DNA of 64,000 bases from Arsenophonus sp052401645 (GCA_052401645.1 CP198939.1:1736001-1800000); one strand, 5' to 3'; positions 19,426 to 30,907 are shown, counted from the first letter of the stretch. Notes: generated by a model not told the origin, from the letters alone. Numbers and translations are program-made.

Positions 19426-20850
19426 TTAATTGAATATATTATTACCTCTAAGTAACAAGTAAATATTTTGATCATCACGTAAAATATTTAATGCTAAAGC
19501 AGTAGGCTTAGTTTCAATAATTTTACGAAGTTGATTAATACTTTCTATCCGTTGTTCATTTGCACTAACAATAAGATCACCTTTTGCTAAACCAAGCATT
19601 GCTGCTGGTGAATTAGATGAAACACTATCCACTTTAACACCTTTAGTTCCTTTAATTGTACTATTGCTTAAAGTTGCTCCCATTAGTGAAGTTGTTAAGA
19701 TTTCCGCTTTTGTACTATTAAAATTACTATCTTCCAGTATAACGTTTACTTCTTTTTGTTTTCCTTTTCGTAGTAATCCAATTGAAATTTTTTTACCAAT
19801 TTCACTGGTTCCTATTTTAGCTCTCAACTCAGCGAAACTATTAATATTTTTATTATTAATTGAAACTAAAACATCACCAGGTTGAATACCTGCTTTAGAT
19901 GCTATGGAATTTGGGATCACTTCGCTAACAAATGCACCTTTTTGTGCATCAATATTTAATGCTTTTGCTATATCAGAAGTCATTTCAGTACCTTTAATTC
20001 CAAGCAATACACGTTTTACTTCACCATATTTAATAATTTGATCGCTAAGAGATTTAGCCATATTAGATGGAATTGCAAATCCAATACCAATATTACCACC
20101 ACCAGGTGTTAAAATAGCAGTATTAATGCCAATTAATTCGCCATTAAGATTAACAAGTGCACCTCCTGAGTTACCTCTATTGATAGAAGCATCAGTTTGA
20201 ATAAAATTTTCCAAACCCTCTACATTTAAACCACTTCGACCTAATGCAGAAATAATACCTGATGTTGCAGTTTGACCTAATCCAAAAGGATTACCAACAG
20301 CAACAGCAAAATCACCAACACGTAATTTATCGGAATCAGATATTTTAATAGCAGTTAATTTTAATTTTTTCAAATCGTCTATACTAGAATCTTTGATTTG
20401 CAACAAAGCGATATCTGTTTGTTGATCTCTTCCAATAAGTTTAACGCTAATTTCTCTACCATCATTAAGCTGAATTTGAATATTATCAGCATTATCAATA
20501 ACATGATTATTAGTTAGAATATAACCTTTTTCAGAATCAATAATGACACCAGAACCTAATCCCTCAAAAGGTCGGATACTTTGTTGCTGTGAAGGAAAGT
20601 TCGGACCAAAAAAGAATTTAAATTCTTCAGGTAATTGTTGATTTTGAACACGAGTTCCAGACACACGAATACTAACTACAGCAGGAAGCACTTTTTCTAA
20701 CATCGGTGCTAAACCAGGTAACTCTTGACTAGATGATAAAACCACTGGAGGCATTGATGCAGAATAACTTACTATAGATATACATATAAGCAAAAAATTA
20801 ATATTTATAACTGCTAATATAGTTAAAAACTTTTTCTTTTTTTTTATCAT
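19426..20850 (-). CDS. degQ: DegQ, periplasmic HtrA serine protease/chaperone
   Basis: 474 residues. Signal peptide at about 1-31, trypsin-like domain with catalytic triad His116 (TNNHVID), Asp146 (TDIALLQ) and Ser228 (GNSGGALVN), and two PDZ domains (about 255-345 and 380-470). The length equals that of DegP, but the short LA-loop (PEEFKFFFGPNFPSQQQ), EGLENFIQTDASINRG and the zapG neighbour identify DegQ. DegQ degrades or holds misfolded periplasmic and outer-membrane proteins and forms cages. With degS dead, it may be the main periplasmic quality-control protease. The ATG is preceded by AGAG at a normal distance. Ser, His and Asp are all intact, so it should be active. Confidence 0.96.
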   Translation of the reverse strand: MIKKKKKFLTILAVININFLLICISIVSYSASMPPVVLSSSQELPGLAPMLEKVLPAVVSIRVSGTRVQNQQLPEEFKFFFGPNFPSQQQSIRPFEGLGSGVIIDSEKGYILTNNHVIDNADNIQIQLNDGREISVKLIGRDQQTDIALLQIKDSSIDDLKKLKLTAIKISDSDKLRVGDFAVAVGNPFGLGQTATSGIISALGRSGLNVEGLENFIQTDASINRGNSGGALVNLNGELIGINTAILTPGGGNIGIGFAIPSNMAKSLSDQIIKYGEVKRVLLGIKGTEMTSDIAKALNIDAQKGAFVSEVIPNSIASKAGIQPGDVLVSINNKNINSFAELRAKIGTSEIGKKISIGLLRKGKQKEVNVILEDSNFNSTKAEILTTSLMGATLSNSTIKGTKGVKVDSVSSNSPAAMLGLAKGDLIVSANEQRIESINQLRKIIETKPTALALNILRDDQNIYLLLRGNNIFN

Positions 20851-21127
20851 GAATTTAATTCTCTTGTATATCGAATATTATTTAAGGCATAATTTATTTT
20901 CTATATTTTGTTTTTTTGTTTATGTGATGCAGTAATAAGTCTTTAATAAAACTATGATTTTAAATCATGCAAAAAAATTCAGCCAATAAATAATAGTAAT
21001 TATTTTTCTCATATCTAAATAATATTAATTTTTTATAATAAAATATGAAGCTATAAAATTAGTTTTAGTATTATAATTAAATTATCCTAAAATTTAATTC
21101 TCAACATATATATATTCTAAGTCTAAT

Positions 21128-21526
21128 TTACTTTTTTTTTATTGAGCTAAATAAACTAGAAGAACATTCAGAATAATCTTTTGCTGGTAAATTACTAATA
21201 GCTTTATCATTATTTAATTCTGATTTATTTAAATAATAATTAAAGGGATTATTCTCTAATATGGCATCTGGCATTAACTCACGAGAACTTTTAGCCATAT
21301 GCTCATAAAGTTGACGATAATTTTGCGCCATCTTATCTAATAATTCTGAACCATACGCAAAATGATTTATTAATTCTTTACGATATTCTTCTAGTTCATT
21401 GTTTTTCTTTTCAAGCTCAACTCGCAACATTTTTTGGCTACATAATTTTCTATTACCTAAACGGATTGTTAATACACCAGTAATAAAACCTATAATAAGA
21501 CCAATTAATACATATTCCCAACTCAT
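21128..21526 (-). CDS. zapG: ZapG (YhcB), inner-membrane protein linked to cell division
   Basis: 132 residues, the E. coli length, when the ATG at 21526 is used: GGAG stands 9 bases upstream and the protein then begins MSWEYVLIGL, aligned with E. coli MTWEYALIGL. An in-frame ATG five codons earlier overlaps that ribosome site and is less likely. One membrane helix (about 4-22) is followed by GNRKL and a long coiled coil with EYRKELINHFAYGSELLDKMAQNYRQLYEHMAKSS-type sequence, then a low-complexity tail. The protein links envelope growth, division and shape and binds divisome components. It sits between degQ and the zapE fossil, as in E. coli. Confidence 0.93.
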   Translation of the reverse strand: MSWEYVLIGLIIGFITGVLTIRLGNRKLCSQKMLRVELEKKNNELEEYRKELINHFAYGSELLDKMAQNYRQLYEHMAKSSRELMPDAILENNPFNYYLNKSELNNDKAISNLPAKDYSECSSSLFSSIKKK

Positions 21527-21790
21527 AGATGCGATCTCCATTCATATTAACAAAATAATTTTATTTTCATAGCAATAAATTAATAGTATAGCATAGTCGC
21601 TATAGCTATAAAAAATATACAAGTAAAAATAGAAAAAATATCAATAATGATTTTTATATCATAAAATATAAAGCAAGTTATAAAATAGTAGATTTATAAA
21701 TCTAATCTTATTTTGATTTTATAAAACAACAATAATTATATATTTTTTAAAATATAATATTGATTGTTACTATTTTAAACTATAATTAAA

Positions 21791-22915
21791 TGTTATTAAT
21801 AATTATAATTATTTGATGATCATTAATTTAAAGTAAAAACAAAATAATATTAATAATATAATTAGTATTATATTATTTATCAGAAATTATTTAATAGAAT
21901 ATTTTAGTTCTCATAAGAAATAAAATTTATTTGATTACTTATAAAGAAATAGAATGGAAAATTATTAAGATTTTTTAAATTTATATATATTTTATGTTTA
22001 TTAATAATTTATAAAATGATTGAAGATTTTTTCTAAATTTTTTATATGGTAAAAAATTATTTTTATATTTAATGTAATAAATATAAAAATAAAATAATTA
22101 ACTTATAATATAAATAAAAATGACTTTTAAATAATTATCAATTTTTTTAAAAAAAAGATTTTATATTATATATACAATTTTACTAATAAAATTAGTAATA
22201 AAATTGTTTATTAACAATATTAAAAATTTTTTTTTCTAAATAGAATTTATTTAATGGAAATTTATAGTATTTGACTAAATGAACGTTATCTAAATAGATT
22301 GTAATAAATAAGCCTTCTTCTATCTATTTATGAATTTAAAATACTATTATATTATGAATATAGATATAGATATTAGTTATAATTTATGTCTATCTACCAA
22401 CTAATAAGCTGATATTTATTTTACTTAAATTAATAACTTGAACAAAATAGAATTTTCAAAATATTTATAAATTAATAATAAAAAAAGTTAATTTAAGCTT
22501 TTTTTATATCTGAAATTAATTCCAATTTTATTATACTTAAACTTAATACGTCAGAATAAATATTAATAATTTATTTAAAATTATCTAAAATTATTCATAA
22601 TTAAAATGATTAAGCTATATTAGATAATAATTATTATATATTACTATAATTTGTTGATTTTAATAATTTATAAAGATATAAATAATATTTTTTTCAATTG
22701 ATTAATTTTATATATGAAAATTAATTTAAATATTAATACTAAATCTATCAATAGTAATATATGGAAATTAATTAATAAAAAATATTTAATGTCATTTTAA
22801 AATATTATTACGCTATTCATGATAAATACAATAAAAATAAATATAAAGTTAAAAATAACTGAAACTACCTAATACAACTTGATTATCAAATAATAATATA
22901 ATAAATTATCAAAAA
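21791..22915 (+). pseudogene. zapE: Probable fossil of zapE (division AFG1-like ATPase)
   Basis: The 1.6 kb between zapG and rplM is the place of zapE (about 375 codons) in E. coli. Bases 22271-22303 read L-T-K-*-T-L-S-K-*-I-V against L-M-K-A-L-F-A-R-G-I-T-L-V (159-171, two codons lost), followed by N-K-P-S at 22307-22318 against N-I-P-P (175-178). Counted back, the start would be near 21790, which leaves normal spacing to rplM. The Walker A region was not recognised. Position is good, sequence support weak. Confidence 0.42.
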
Positions 22916-23142
22916 ATTTATTTTTATAAATGGTATTTTGATAAAAATTTATCTGTGAATTTTATAAAAAATATTATAATAAATTTATTAATTCACTAAA
23001 TTTTAAATTAATGTTAATTAACTATTTGAAAATGATTGAATTTCACTAAACAATAATTTATGATTATTATGCTTAATAAGCATATTATAATAATAAAAAA
23101 TTTGCGAATATATAACTTATAAATACGACGGGTAAAGATTTA

Positions 23143-23571
23143 ATGAAAACTTTTACAGCTAAATTAGAAACTGTAAAACACGATTGGTACATTATTGATG
23201 CAAATGGAAAAACTTTAGGTCGTCTTGCAACTAAAATCGCTGGTTATTTGTGTGGTAAACATAAACCAGAATATACTCCTCATGTAGATACTGGTGATTA
23301 TATTATTGTTATTAATGCAGCAAAGGTTATTGTTACTGGTAATAAACATGAAAGCAAAATCTACTATCGTCATACAGGTTATATCTCTGGTATCAAACAA
23401 TCAACCTTTAAAGAAATGATTATATGTCATCCTGAGCGTATAATTGAAATTGCAGTTAAAGGCATGTTACCAAAAGGATCTCTTGGTCGTGCGATGTACA
23501 AAAAAATGAAAGTTTATACTGGTGATAAACATAAACATGCGGCACAACAACCGCGTCTTCTTGCCATTTAA
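23143..23571 (+). CDS. rplM: 50S ribosomal protein L13
   Basis: 142 residues, the E. coli length, with MKTFTAKLETVKHDWYIIDANGKTLGRLATKIA at the start and the conserved HKHAAQQPRLLAI end. L13 binds 23S rRNA early in 50S assembly. It forms an operon with rpsI 21 bp downstream. In E. coli this operon is autoregulated by L13 through its leader; the leader here (about 23040-23142) contains GGGTAAAGATTTA before the ATG but no convincing SD or conserved fold could be identified by eye. G+C content is clearly higher than in flanking DNA. Confidence 0.98.
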   Translation: MKTFTAKLETVKHDWYIIDANGKTLGRLATKIAGYLCGKHKPEYTPHVDTGDYIIVINAAKVIVTGNKHESKIYYRHTGYISGIKQSTFKEMIICHPERIIEIAVKGMLPKGSLGRAMYKKMKVYTGDKHKHAAQQPRLLAI

Positions 23572-23592
23572 TCATGATGGATATAATTAACA

Positions 23593-23982
23593 ATGATTGA
23601 AAATCAATATTACGGTACTGGTCGCCGGAAAAGTTCTTCCGCACGTGTTTTTATTAAAACAGGTAGCGGTAATATAATTATTAATAAACGTAGTCTAGAA
23701 GAGTACTTTGGTCGCGAAACAGCGAGAATGGTTGTCAAGCAACCATTAGAATTAGTCAATATCTTAAAGATCGATTTATATATTACTGTTAAAGGCGGTG
23801 GAATTTCCGGTCAAGCAGGAGCAATTCGTCACGGTATTACGCGAGCATTAATAAAATACGATGAAACATTACGTAATGAACTACATAAAGCTGGGTTTAT
23901 TACCCGTGATTCTAGGTCTGTTGAACGCAAAAAAATAGGATTACGAAAAGCACGTCGTCGCCCTCAATATTCTAAACGTTAG
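23593..23982 (+). CDS. rpsI: 30S ribosomal protein S9
   Basis: 129 residues. Starts MIENQYYGTGRRKSSSARVF and ends in the strongly basic KKIGLRKARRRPQYSKR tail that reaches the ribosomal P site. Compared with E. coli (130 residues) one codon is missing in the segment LVNILKIDLY, where E. coli has LVDMVEKLDLY, a helix region that tolerates change. Second gene of the rplM-rpsI operon. The frame is otherwise highly conserved. No clear terminator follows; the next 380 bp lead to sspA. Confidence 0.98.
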   Translation: MIENQYYGTGRRKSSSARVFIKTGSGNIIINKRSLEEYFGRETARMVVKQPLELVNILKIDLYITVKGGGISGQAGAIRHGITRALIKYDETLRNELHKAGFITRDSRSVERKKIGLRKARRRPQYSKR

Positions 23983-24159
23983 TCTATTATTTATAAAATA
24001 TTTTTATAAATTAATCATTTTTTTAATATAATGATATTAAGAATTTTTTTATATTCTTTAATTAATAAGTTATTTTTTATTCATTTTTTTAAAAGCAAAT
24101 ATTTTATTTTTTATCTATTTATTATAAAATATTATCAAATTTTCTATATTTTTAAATAA

Positions 24160-24202
24160 AGTCTGTTAGACTGGGGATGGACTAGATAAATTATTTTATC
24201 TA
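24160..24202 (+). promoter_or_regulatory. Two adjacent hairpins with a G-rich linker upstream of sspA
   Basis: AGTCT-GTT-AGACT at 24160-24172 forms a 5-bp stem with 3-base loop. It is followed by the G-rich linker GGGGATGGAC, then TAGATAAA-TTAT-TTTATCTA at 24183-24202 (8-bp stem, 4-base loop). The element stands 168 bp before sspA in otherwise very AT-rich DNA. It could be part of the sspA 5' leader, a processing or attenuation site after rpsI, or a remnant. No known riboswitch consensus was recognised. Confidence 0.3.
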
Positions 24203-24369
24203 TATTACATTAAATAAAAATGAAATAATATCTATTAATTTTACTTTAATAAACGGATACTTATATTAACTAGGGGAATTAATTTATAAAATATTTTAAA
24301 AATTTGAAATAATCTTATTTTTTTTATATATAAAACTATTTGTTCTTTTTAATAAAACCTGGAGGTTTC

Positions 24370-25011
24370 ATGGTTATCGCTACCAATAAACGTTCGATAA
24401 TGACACTATTTTCCGGTCAAACCGATATATTTAGCCATCAAGTGAGGATTGTATTGGCAGAAAAAGGAGTGAGTGTTGATATTGAGAATGTTGAAACAGA
24501 TAATTTACCTCAAGATTTAATTGATCTGAATCCATACCAAACAGTGCCAACGCTTGTTGATAGAGAATTAATATTATATGATTCCCGTGTTATTATGGAA
24601 TATCTTGATGAGCGTTTTCCGCATCCACCATTAATGCCTGTTTATCCAGTTGCGCGGGGAAATAGTCGTTTAATGATATACAGAATAGAAAAAGATTGGT
24701 ATTCTTTAATATATAAAATTCAGAAAAAAGATGATAAAGTTGATATTGCACGTAAACAATTAAAAGAGGAACTAATATCAATTTCACCAATTTTCAAAGA
24801 AATACCATTTTTCATGAGCGAAGAATTCAGTCTAGTTGATTGTTATTTAGCTCCTCTTTTATGGCGCTTACCTTTTTGGGATCTTGATATTCCTAAAGTA
24901 AAAGAAACAGAGGGAATTTCTTCTTATATGGAACGTATATTTGATAGAAATGCTTTTAATGCTTCATTAACTGAAGCTGAACGAGATATGCGTTTATCTA
25001 TTTTAGATTAG
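24370..25011 (+). CDS. sspA: SspA, stringent starvation protein A (RNA polymerase-associated GST-fold protein)
   Basis: 213 residues (E. coli 212) from the ATG at 24370, which is preceded by GGAGG 4 bases upstream; an earlier in-frame start at 24340 adds ten residues without support. Thioredoxin-like N-domain and helical C-domain of the GST fold, without a glutathione catalytic role in this family. The surface Pro84-His85-Pro86 motif, required for SspA activity in E. coli, is present in DERFPHPPLMP. SspA binds RNA polymerase with sigma-70 and shifts transcription in starvation and acid stress. In E. coli it is co-transcribed with sspB, here a fossil starting right after the stop. Confidence 0.97.
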   Translation: MVIATNKRSIMTLFSGQTDIFSHQVRIVLAEKGVSVDIENVETDNLPQDLIDLNPYQTVPTLVDRELILYDSRVIMEYLDERFPHPPLMPVYPVARGNSRLMIYRIEKDWYSLIYKIQKKDDKVDIARKQLKEELISISPIFKEIPFFMSEEFSLVDCYLAPLLWRLPFWDLDIPKVKETEGISSYMERIFDRNAFNASLTEAERDMRLSILD

Positions 25012-25507
25012 TTTGTTGAAAATTTTTAAGAAAATTATCATATTTCTATTATTTTATTATTGTTTATTATTTATAGGATATAGCTAGTAAATTTTTAATT
25101 TTATCTTTAATTATGAATATTAATATAATATATCTATTTAATATGAAAATAAAAAAATATTTTTTAAAATATTATATCTTTTTCTATAAGTAATTTATAA
25201 TTAACTAATGAAATAATAATATTTAATAATAAATATTATTAATAGTGCTTTTCTATTTATTTAAATATTCATAATAACTATTAGATATATCTATTATAGT
25301 AGTAAAAATAGAGATTATAATAATATTTTAGATTAAAGCTAAATATAAAAATCGTACAAATATTTTTTGTTAATAAAAATAAAAATTTTATACATATTAT
25401 TATTCAATAGTATTGAATTATTAAAAAAAAAGAAAAAGATAACTTAAATTTCAACTTATAATAATAAACAATTACTGTCATAAAAAAGTTCAACGATATT
25501 TATTATA
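25012..25507 (+). pseudogene. sspB: Fossil of sspB (ClpXP adaptor)
   Basis: Immediately after sspA on the same strand. Bases 25162-25239 form one uninterrupted frame aligned without gaps to E. coli SspB residues 52-77. First part: F-*-N-I-I-S-F-S against V-L-N-I-A-P-R-A. Second: I-S-N-L-*-L-T-N-E against V-G-N-L-E-L-A-N-D. Third, after three Ile codons: F-N-N-K-Y against F-N-A-R-F. Most differences are single-base steps such as Glu GAA to stop TAA and Gly GGT to AGT. Val60 should fall near 25193 and is at 25186. SspB delivers ssrA-tagged proteins to ClpXP; that adaptor is lost. Confidence 0.9.
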
Positions 25508-28500
25508 ATATATTTTCTATTTATTTTCAACTTAAAAAATTTTTATCTTTTTATTAAAAGATATTTTTTATAAATTATAAGTTATGTTTAACATGATTAA
25601 TGGTTTTAATTAGTATTTTAAAAAAATGATAAACTTATTTTGGAAATTATAAAAAATGAGTTTAAATTATTATAAAAATTACAAAAAATATAAAATATAT
25701 AAAATATATAAAAGTTAAATTTTGAATAAAAATAATATTTTATTATCATCTTTAAATAAATATATATTTAACATTATCTTATTTGTTATCGTAAAATTTA
25801 TATTGAAATATAATGTATAAAAGAATATAAAAAAAATAAAAAAAATATTTTTTATATTATATCATCGACATCTAAATTATTATTTATTTATATAAAGATA
25901 GATAAAGAAAATGTATTTTAGATAATAAAAATATATTTTATGACTATATTAAAATATTATAAATTAATAGAGAATTAATACTAAGATATTAATAATTTTA
26001 ACATTATTAAAAATTATTAAAATATAAGTAAAAATTAAGGATTTTTTTAAATTTTAATCATTAAATAATAAATTTTATATATTACTTATTTATATTCAAA
26101 CGAACTTAATTTTATAGAAATAACAATATAGAGAATTAATTAATAAACAAATATATTATTTAAAATTATTGAAATATCAAGTACATTTACTTTTTTTTAT
26201 AATTAAAAATAAATTTTATTAAAATAAATAATATTTAAAAAATATTAAATTAGTATAAATAATACAATAATTGATTTGATGAATTTATTGTTGTTTATAA
26301 AACTTATCTATCTTTATAATTAAAATTTAAAGACTTTAAATTTAAAATAAAATAATAAATTTTATTAAAGAAAAATAATTAATAAAAAAATAAATTATTT
26401 TTTAAATTAATTTATAAAATTATAATATTTATTAAATAAAATTTGATTAAAGTTCGTATTAATATGATAAAAAAAATTTTTTTATTTAAGTTATTTATAT
26501 TATTTATTTACATTTATAAAAAATAAGAAATAAAATTCTTATATACTATTAAATATAAAATGTTCTTATTTATTAAATATAAAAATGTATGACAATATAC
26601 TTAAGAAGTAAATGTAATTTTTAATTAAATTATATTAAATAATATAAGAATTACTATAAAATTTATTGTGTCTAATAAAATTAGAAATTTTACATAAATT
26701 TTATATTAATTTAATAAAACATTAAATTAAATATTATTAATAAATATAATTTCTTTACTAAAAAGATAAAGAATTAATAATATTAATATTATTATTAATA
26801 AATAAATATTAAAATATTAAAAATTAAATAGTTATAATCTTTATTTCATTATGAATATTAATTATTTAATATAAAATAGTTATATTATATTACTCATTAA
26901 TTTCACTAAAATAATGTTCATTATTAGAGAATATTATTTTTTTAATTACATTAACTGCTAATATATTAAAATATAAAAATATATTAATTAAAATAACAAT
27001 CATTTTATTAATAAAATACTTTCTATTAGAAAAAAATAATAATTTTTAATTGAAAGTATTCAACTAGTTATAAAAATAAATGAACTAATATTTCATAAAA
27101 AACTTCTAACTATGGATATTTTATTACGAATTAATATTCTTAACTCATTTTTAGTTAATTAATAAAAATTTATTAAAGATATCAAAGATAAAAATCTTTA
27201 AAATATAAATTTAAAATATCAACTGTTTTAATAAATTTTAATATTATTTACAAAGATAAAAAATAAAATTATTTCTAAAACTAGCAAAATTAAGTATATT
27301 TAAATTCAATTAGTTTTTATAACTTTTATCAGTTCATTTAACAAATTTATTTTTTTATTTATCTATATAGTATAGATTATGTAACATGCTAAGTATCCAA
27401 AATAATTTAATAAAATTTAAAATAAAATAACAAAAATTTTAAAAATTTAAATAAATCTTTGGTTAAAAATCTAAAAAATAAAAAACTTCGATTTATATAT
27501 AGAAATATCGATATAAAATTATGAAAATTATTTCATTTACAAATCATAAATTGAATTAAAATCAATAAAAAGTAAAAATAAGATAAAAATCTTAATTTTT
27601 TACCAGAATAAATTATTAAAAACATTATAAATATAAATTATATTTTTATAAAATATACTAAACTAATAAATAAAATTTATTTAATACGATATCATTAAAT
27701 AAATCAGTGATTATCTATAATAAATAGAATTTCTCTCATATACATAGAATGTTTTATAATTTTTTTATATGAATAAACTAAACTATATTTAATAATAAAA
27801 TTTGTTAATAAATATTTGTTATATCTTCTTTAGTGAAACGTCTTTTATATATATATTTTATATATAGATAAATTTATCTTTTAGATATTGTTAATAACAT
27901 AAATATAAAAATAAAAGATTATAATATAAAATAATAACAAATATAAATATTATATTTTATATATAAAATCCATATATCATTTAAAATTAAAAATAATTTA
28001 ATTTTAATTATAATTTTTGAATAGATATTTATATAAGATATAAATCTTATTTCACTTTTAAAACAAAAAAATTTTAAAATAAATAAATCTATTAATACTT
28101 TAGATAAAAAAATTCAAAAGTAAATAAATATAATAAGATATTATACATTGTACTAATTGCACACGATAAAATTTTAAAAAAATAGTAAGAATTAATAATA
28201 TATGATTAAAAATAATTATAAATAAGATAAATTAAATGAAACATTTTATTTATTAAATTTTTGATAAAATAGTTAATAAAATAATAAAATATTAATATAA
28301 TATCATTATATTAATATTTTTCAAACAAAATATACAGATAGGTTGATAAAATAGTTAAAATAATTATCTGATAATTATATTATTTTAATTAATATTATAT
28401 TAAATTAAAATATTAATAGTTTATTTACTAATAAGAATTATTTTTAAACTTTAGTATATTTTAATCGTAAAAAAAAATAGAAAAAAATTAATATTTTATT

Positions 28501-30328
28501 ATTATCTAATTTTGTATTTCTATTTCTTACTTAATTTTAAATAGATAACTTATCTTTCTTAATAAAACATTTTAATTTTTATATTTCAATTGAAAATCAT
28601 AGCTTCTATTTTATGAAAAATATATTCAATAAAAAATATAGTTAAAATATTAATTATAAATTTTATTGACAATAATTTAACAATTAGTAAATTTTATATT
28701 ATTAGGAAACAAGTTATAAAGAACTATTATATTTAAAAAAAATATTATGTAAGATTAAAGTTATTAACTTTAAATAAGTTATTTTAAAATAAAATTAATT
28801 ATCATTGATAATGAATAAAAAATAAATTATTAATAAGTAAATTTATAATTATTTTAGGATAAAACTAATTATACAAATATTTAATATTCTATAATATTAT
28901 TTTAAATAATATGAAAATTCATACATTAAATATTTAAATAACAACTATATCAATATACAGTATTTTACTGATAAACTTGCTAAAATAATAGAAAAACTCT
29001 TAAAGTTCCCCACCTCTATTCTTTCTAAGAAAACTATAGAAATATTTTTTGGAGAACTTATTAAATTTATCTGATTTTAATAAATTTTTTACATGTATAC
29101 GTAGCTTAAATACATAGTCAATACCTTACTATCATTTAATCTTCTCAATAAAATATCCTAAAATTCTCAAAGCTAATATTTAACGTTATTATCTAGTGCT
29201 TTTTATTATTTTTTAAAATAATTTAATTTAGTTTTTATAACTATAATTATACTAATGAGAACAATGGCAATTCATTATATTTTATTTTATTATAAATATT
29301 ACTTATTATTGAAATTTTAAATAATGTTTCTTTTCGTTATTTATTATTTAATAAAATTACCATTAATGAAGTTTGGAATTAAATAGTTGTTTATCTAGAT
29401 GTTAAATTATTTATTTTTCTATATCATCAAAAATTTAAATTTTAAAAAATAAATAATAACTATTCTTTTTATATAAAGAAAAATAAAAACTTTTACTATT
29501 AAAATTAATGATAATCTTAACTCTATAGAAAATGTTTATTATATTATTTATCTTTTTATTTCTTATATTAATATATAATATATTATATTTATCAAGAATA
29601 AAATAATTTTATTTATATTAACTTAATTTTCTTATATTAAGAATTAAATTATATTTAATAATATATAATATATATAGCAACATTAATTTCTAGATGAAAG
29701 TATTTTATATCTTTTTCTACTAACATAATTAAAGTATCTGTGTATATATTCAGTTCGAAAGATATAATTTCTTTATTATAATCGGAAAAAGTATATTATT
29801 TGATAATGCATTAATTAATCCATACAACAATTCTCTAATTCTTTTTATATATTAAGTAATATACTATTTTAATATATAAATAAAATATTATATCTAATAA
29901 ATTATTATAAACTTTATTTTTAATAATATAAAAAATAAAGTTTGGATAAAAAAATTATAAGTAATAAAAAGATAAAATATATATTTTGTTTTATTTTGCA
30001 GATGAAAAGTTCTATTATAAATGAATTTTCTTCTTGACAACTATTTTTTGTTACTAACGATACATTAAATATTTTCATTATACTAAGATTTTATTTTTTA
30101 GCATTTATAATATTAGATAACATGATTATTAATAAGGATAATAATTTACTTAAGTATTGTTTAATAACATGTCTAATTATCTAATTTAATTATATATAAT
30201 CTTATATTAAATAAGATATAAGAATATCTAAAGATTAATAATTTTATCTAAAAAATATGTAGAATATTTATATTATCAAATAATTATCTGTTACTACACA
30301 ATAACAATAAAATTTCCTAAAATTAAGA
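25508..30328. other. 4.8-kb gene desert
   Basis: No ORF, RNA gene or recognisable gene remains apart from one less AT-rich island at about 28,990-29,220, listed separately. The ancestral neighbour between sspB and dolP is not clear, so I had no protein to test against the sequence. Confidence 0.5.
28990..29220. other. Unresolved G+C-richer island, probably a younger gene remnant
   Basis: About 230 bp clearly richer in G and C than the surrounding desert, with fewer stops than background on both strands. Minus strand, from about 29100 down to 29008, is open for about 38 codons and ends ...KKYFYSFLRKNRGGEL before a stop. Plus strand has long stretches such as ENLLNLSDFNKFFTCIRSLN. An imperfect 9-bp inverted repeat (AAGTTCCCC / GGAGAACTT, one mismatch) spans 29002-29059, followed by AAATTTAT...ATAAATTT and a T-run. 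It could be a decayed gene or a small RNA with a terminator. I do not recognise it. Confidence 0.35.
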
Positions 30329-30907
30329 TTAATCAATATAGGTAAATGCAGTAATGACACGTTTAACACCATCTGTTTCACTAATAATCTTTGTTATATC
30401 TTCTCCTTCTTCTTTGGTTAAGATACCAAGTAAAAACACCTCTTTATTTTCAGTAATAACTTTGACAGTTAATAATTTAACTAAATCACTTTTAATAAAG
30501 ATTTGTGATTTTATTCTAGCTGTTATCCACGTATCTTTAGAAGATATACTAAAATCAACTGGCACTGCTTGTCGAATCTCGTTATAAACTATCTGTACAC
30601 CTTCTATATTAGTTGCTATCCACTTTGCTCTTTCAGCTAATGAAAGATCAGGTGCTTGTCCGATAAGTAATATCTTACCTCCATAAGCAATTGCAATAAT
30701 ACGTGTATTATGGATAATTTCTTTATCTTTGTTAATAGCAGTAGTAACACGTACTTCTAATGTTCCATCATCAATCTGACGACCTATACTTCTTGGATCT
30801 GTAACACTTTTTGCAGCGATTGCCGCTGAACCTATTACAACAGCACTAAAGCATCCTTGTAATAAAAGTGAACTACATATTATAATAATAGGAAAAAAAT
30901 TCATCAT
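30329..30907 (-). CDS. dolP: DolP (YraP), outer-membrane BON-domain lipoprotein
   Basis: 192 residues (E. coli 191). Lipoprotein signal with lipobox LLQGC, lipidated Cys19 by the first ATG. Two BON domains follow (about 48-115 and 125-190), with TDPRSIGRQIDDGTLEVRV between anchor and first domain. DolP binds anionic phospholipid, gathers at the division site and supports BAM and outer-membrane integrity. Two ATG codons stand in tandem after AAGGAG; the second gives better spacing (5 bases), the first matches E. coli length and alignment, so the start is uncertain by one residue. Only 6 bp after diaA, so co-transcribed. E. coli has the same pair. Confidence 0.96.
   Translation of the reverse strand: MMNFFPIIIICSSLLLQGCFSAVVIGSAAIAAKSVTDPRSIGRQIDDGTLEVRVTTAINKDKEIIHNTRIIAIAYGGKILLIGQAPDLSLAERAKWIATNIEGVQIVYNEIRQAVPVDFSISSKDTWITARIKSQIFIKSDLVKLLTVKVITENKEVFLLGILTKEEGEDITKIISETDGVKRVITAFTYID

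Noticed and set aside
19426..20850. Assignment as DegP because of the 474-residue length.
   Set aside because: The short LA-loop, EGLENFIQTDASINRG motif and position beside zapG and the degS fossil indicate DegQ.
29750..29770. GTTCGAAA resembling a tRNA T-loop.
   Set aside because: Flanking bases do not form a T-stem, and no anticodon arm or acceptor stem is found; the other TTCGA words in the deserts fail in the same way.
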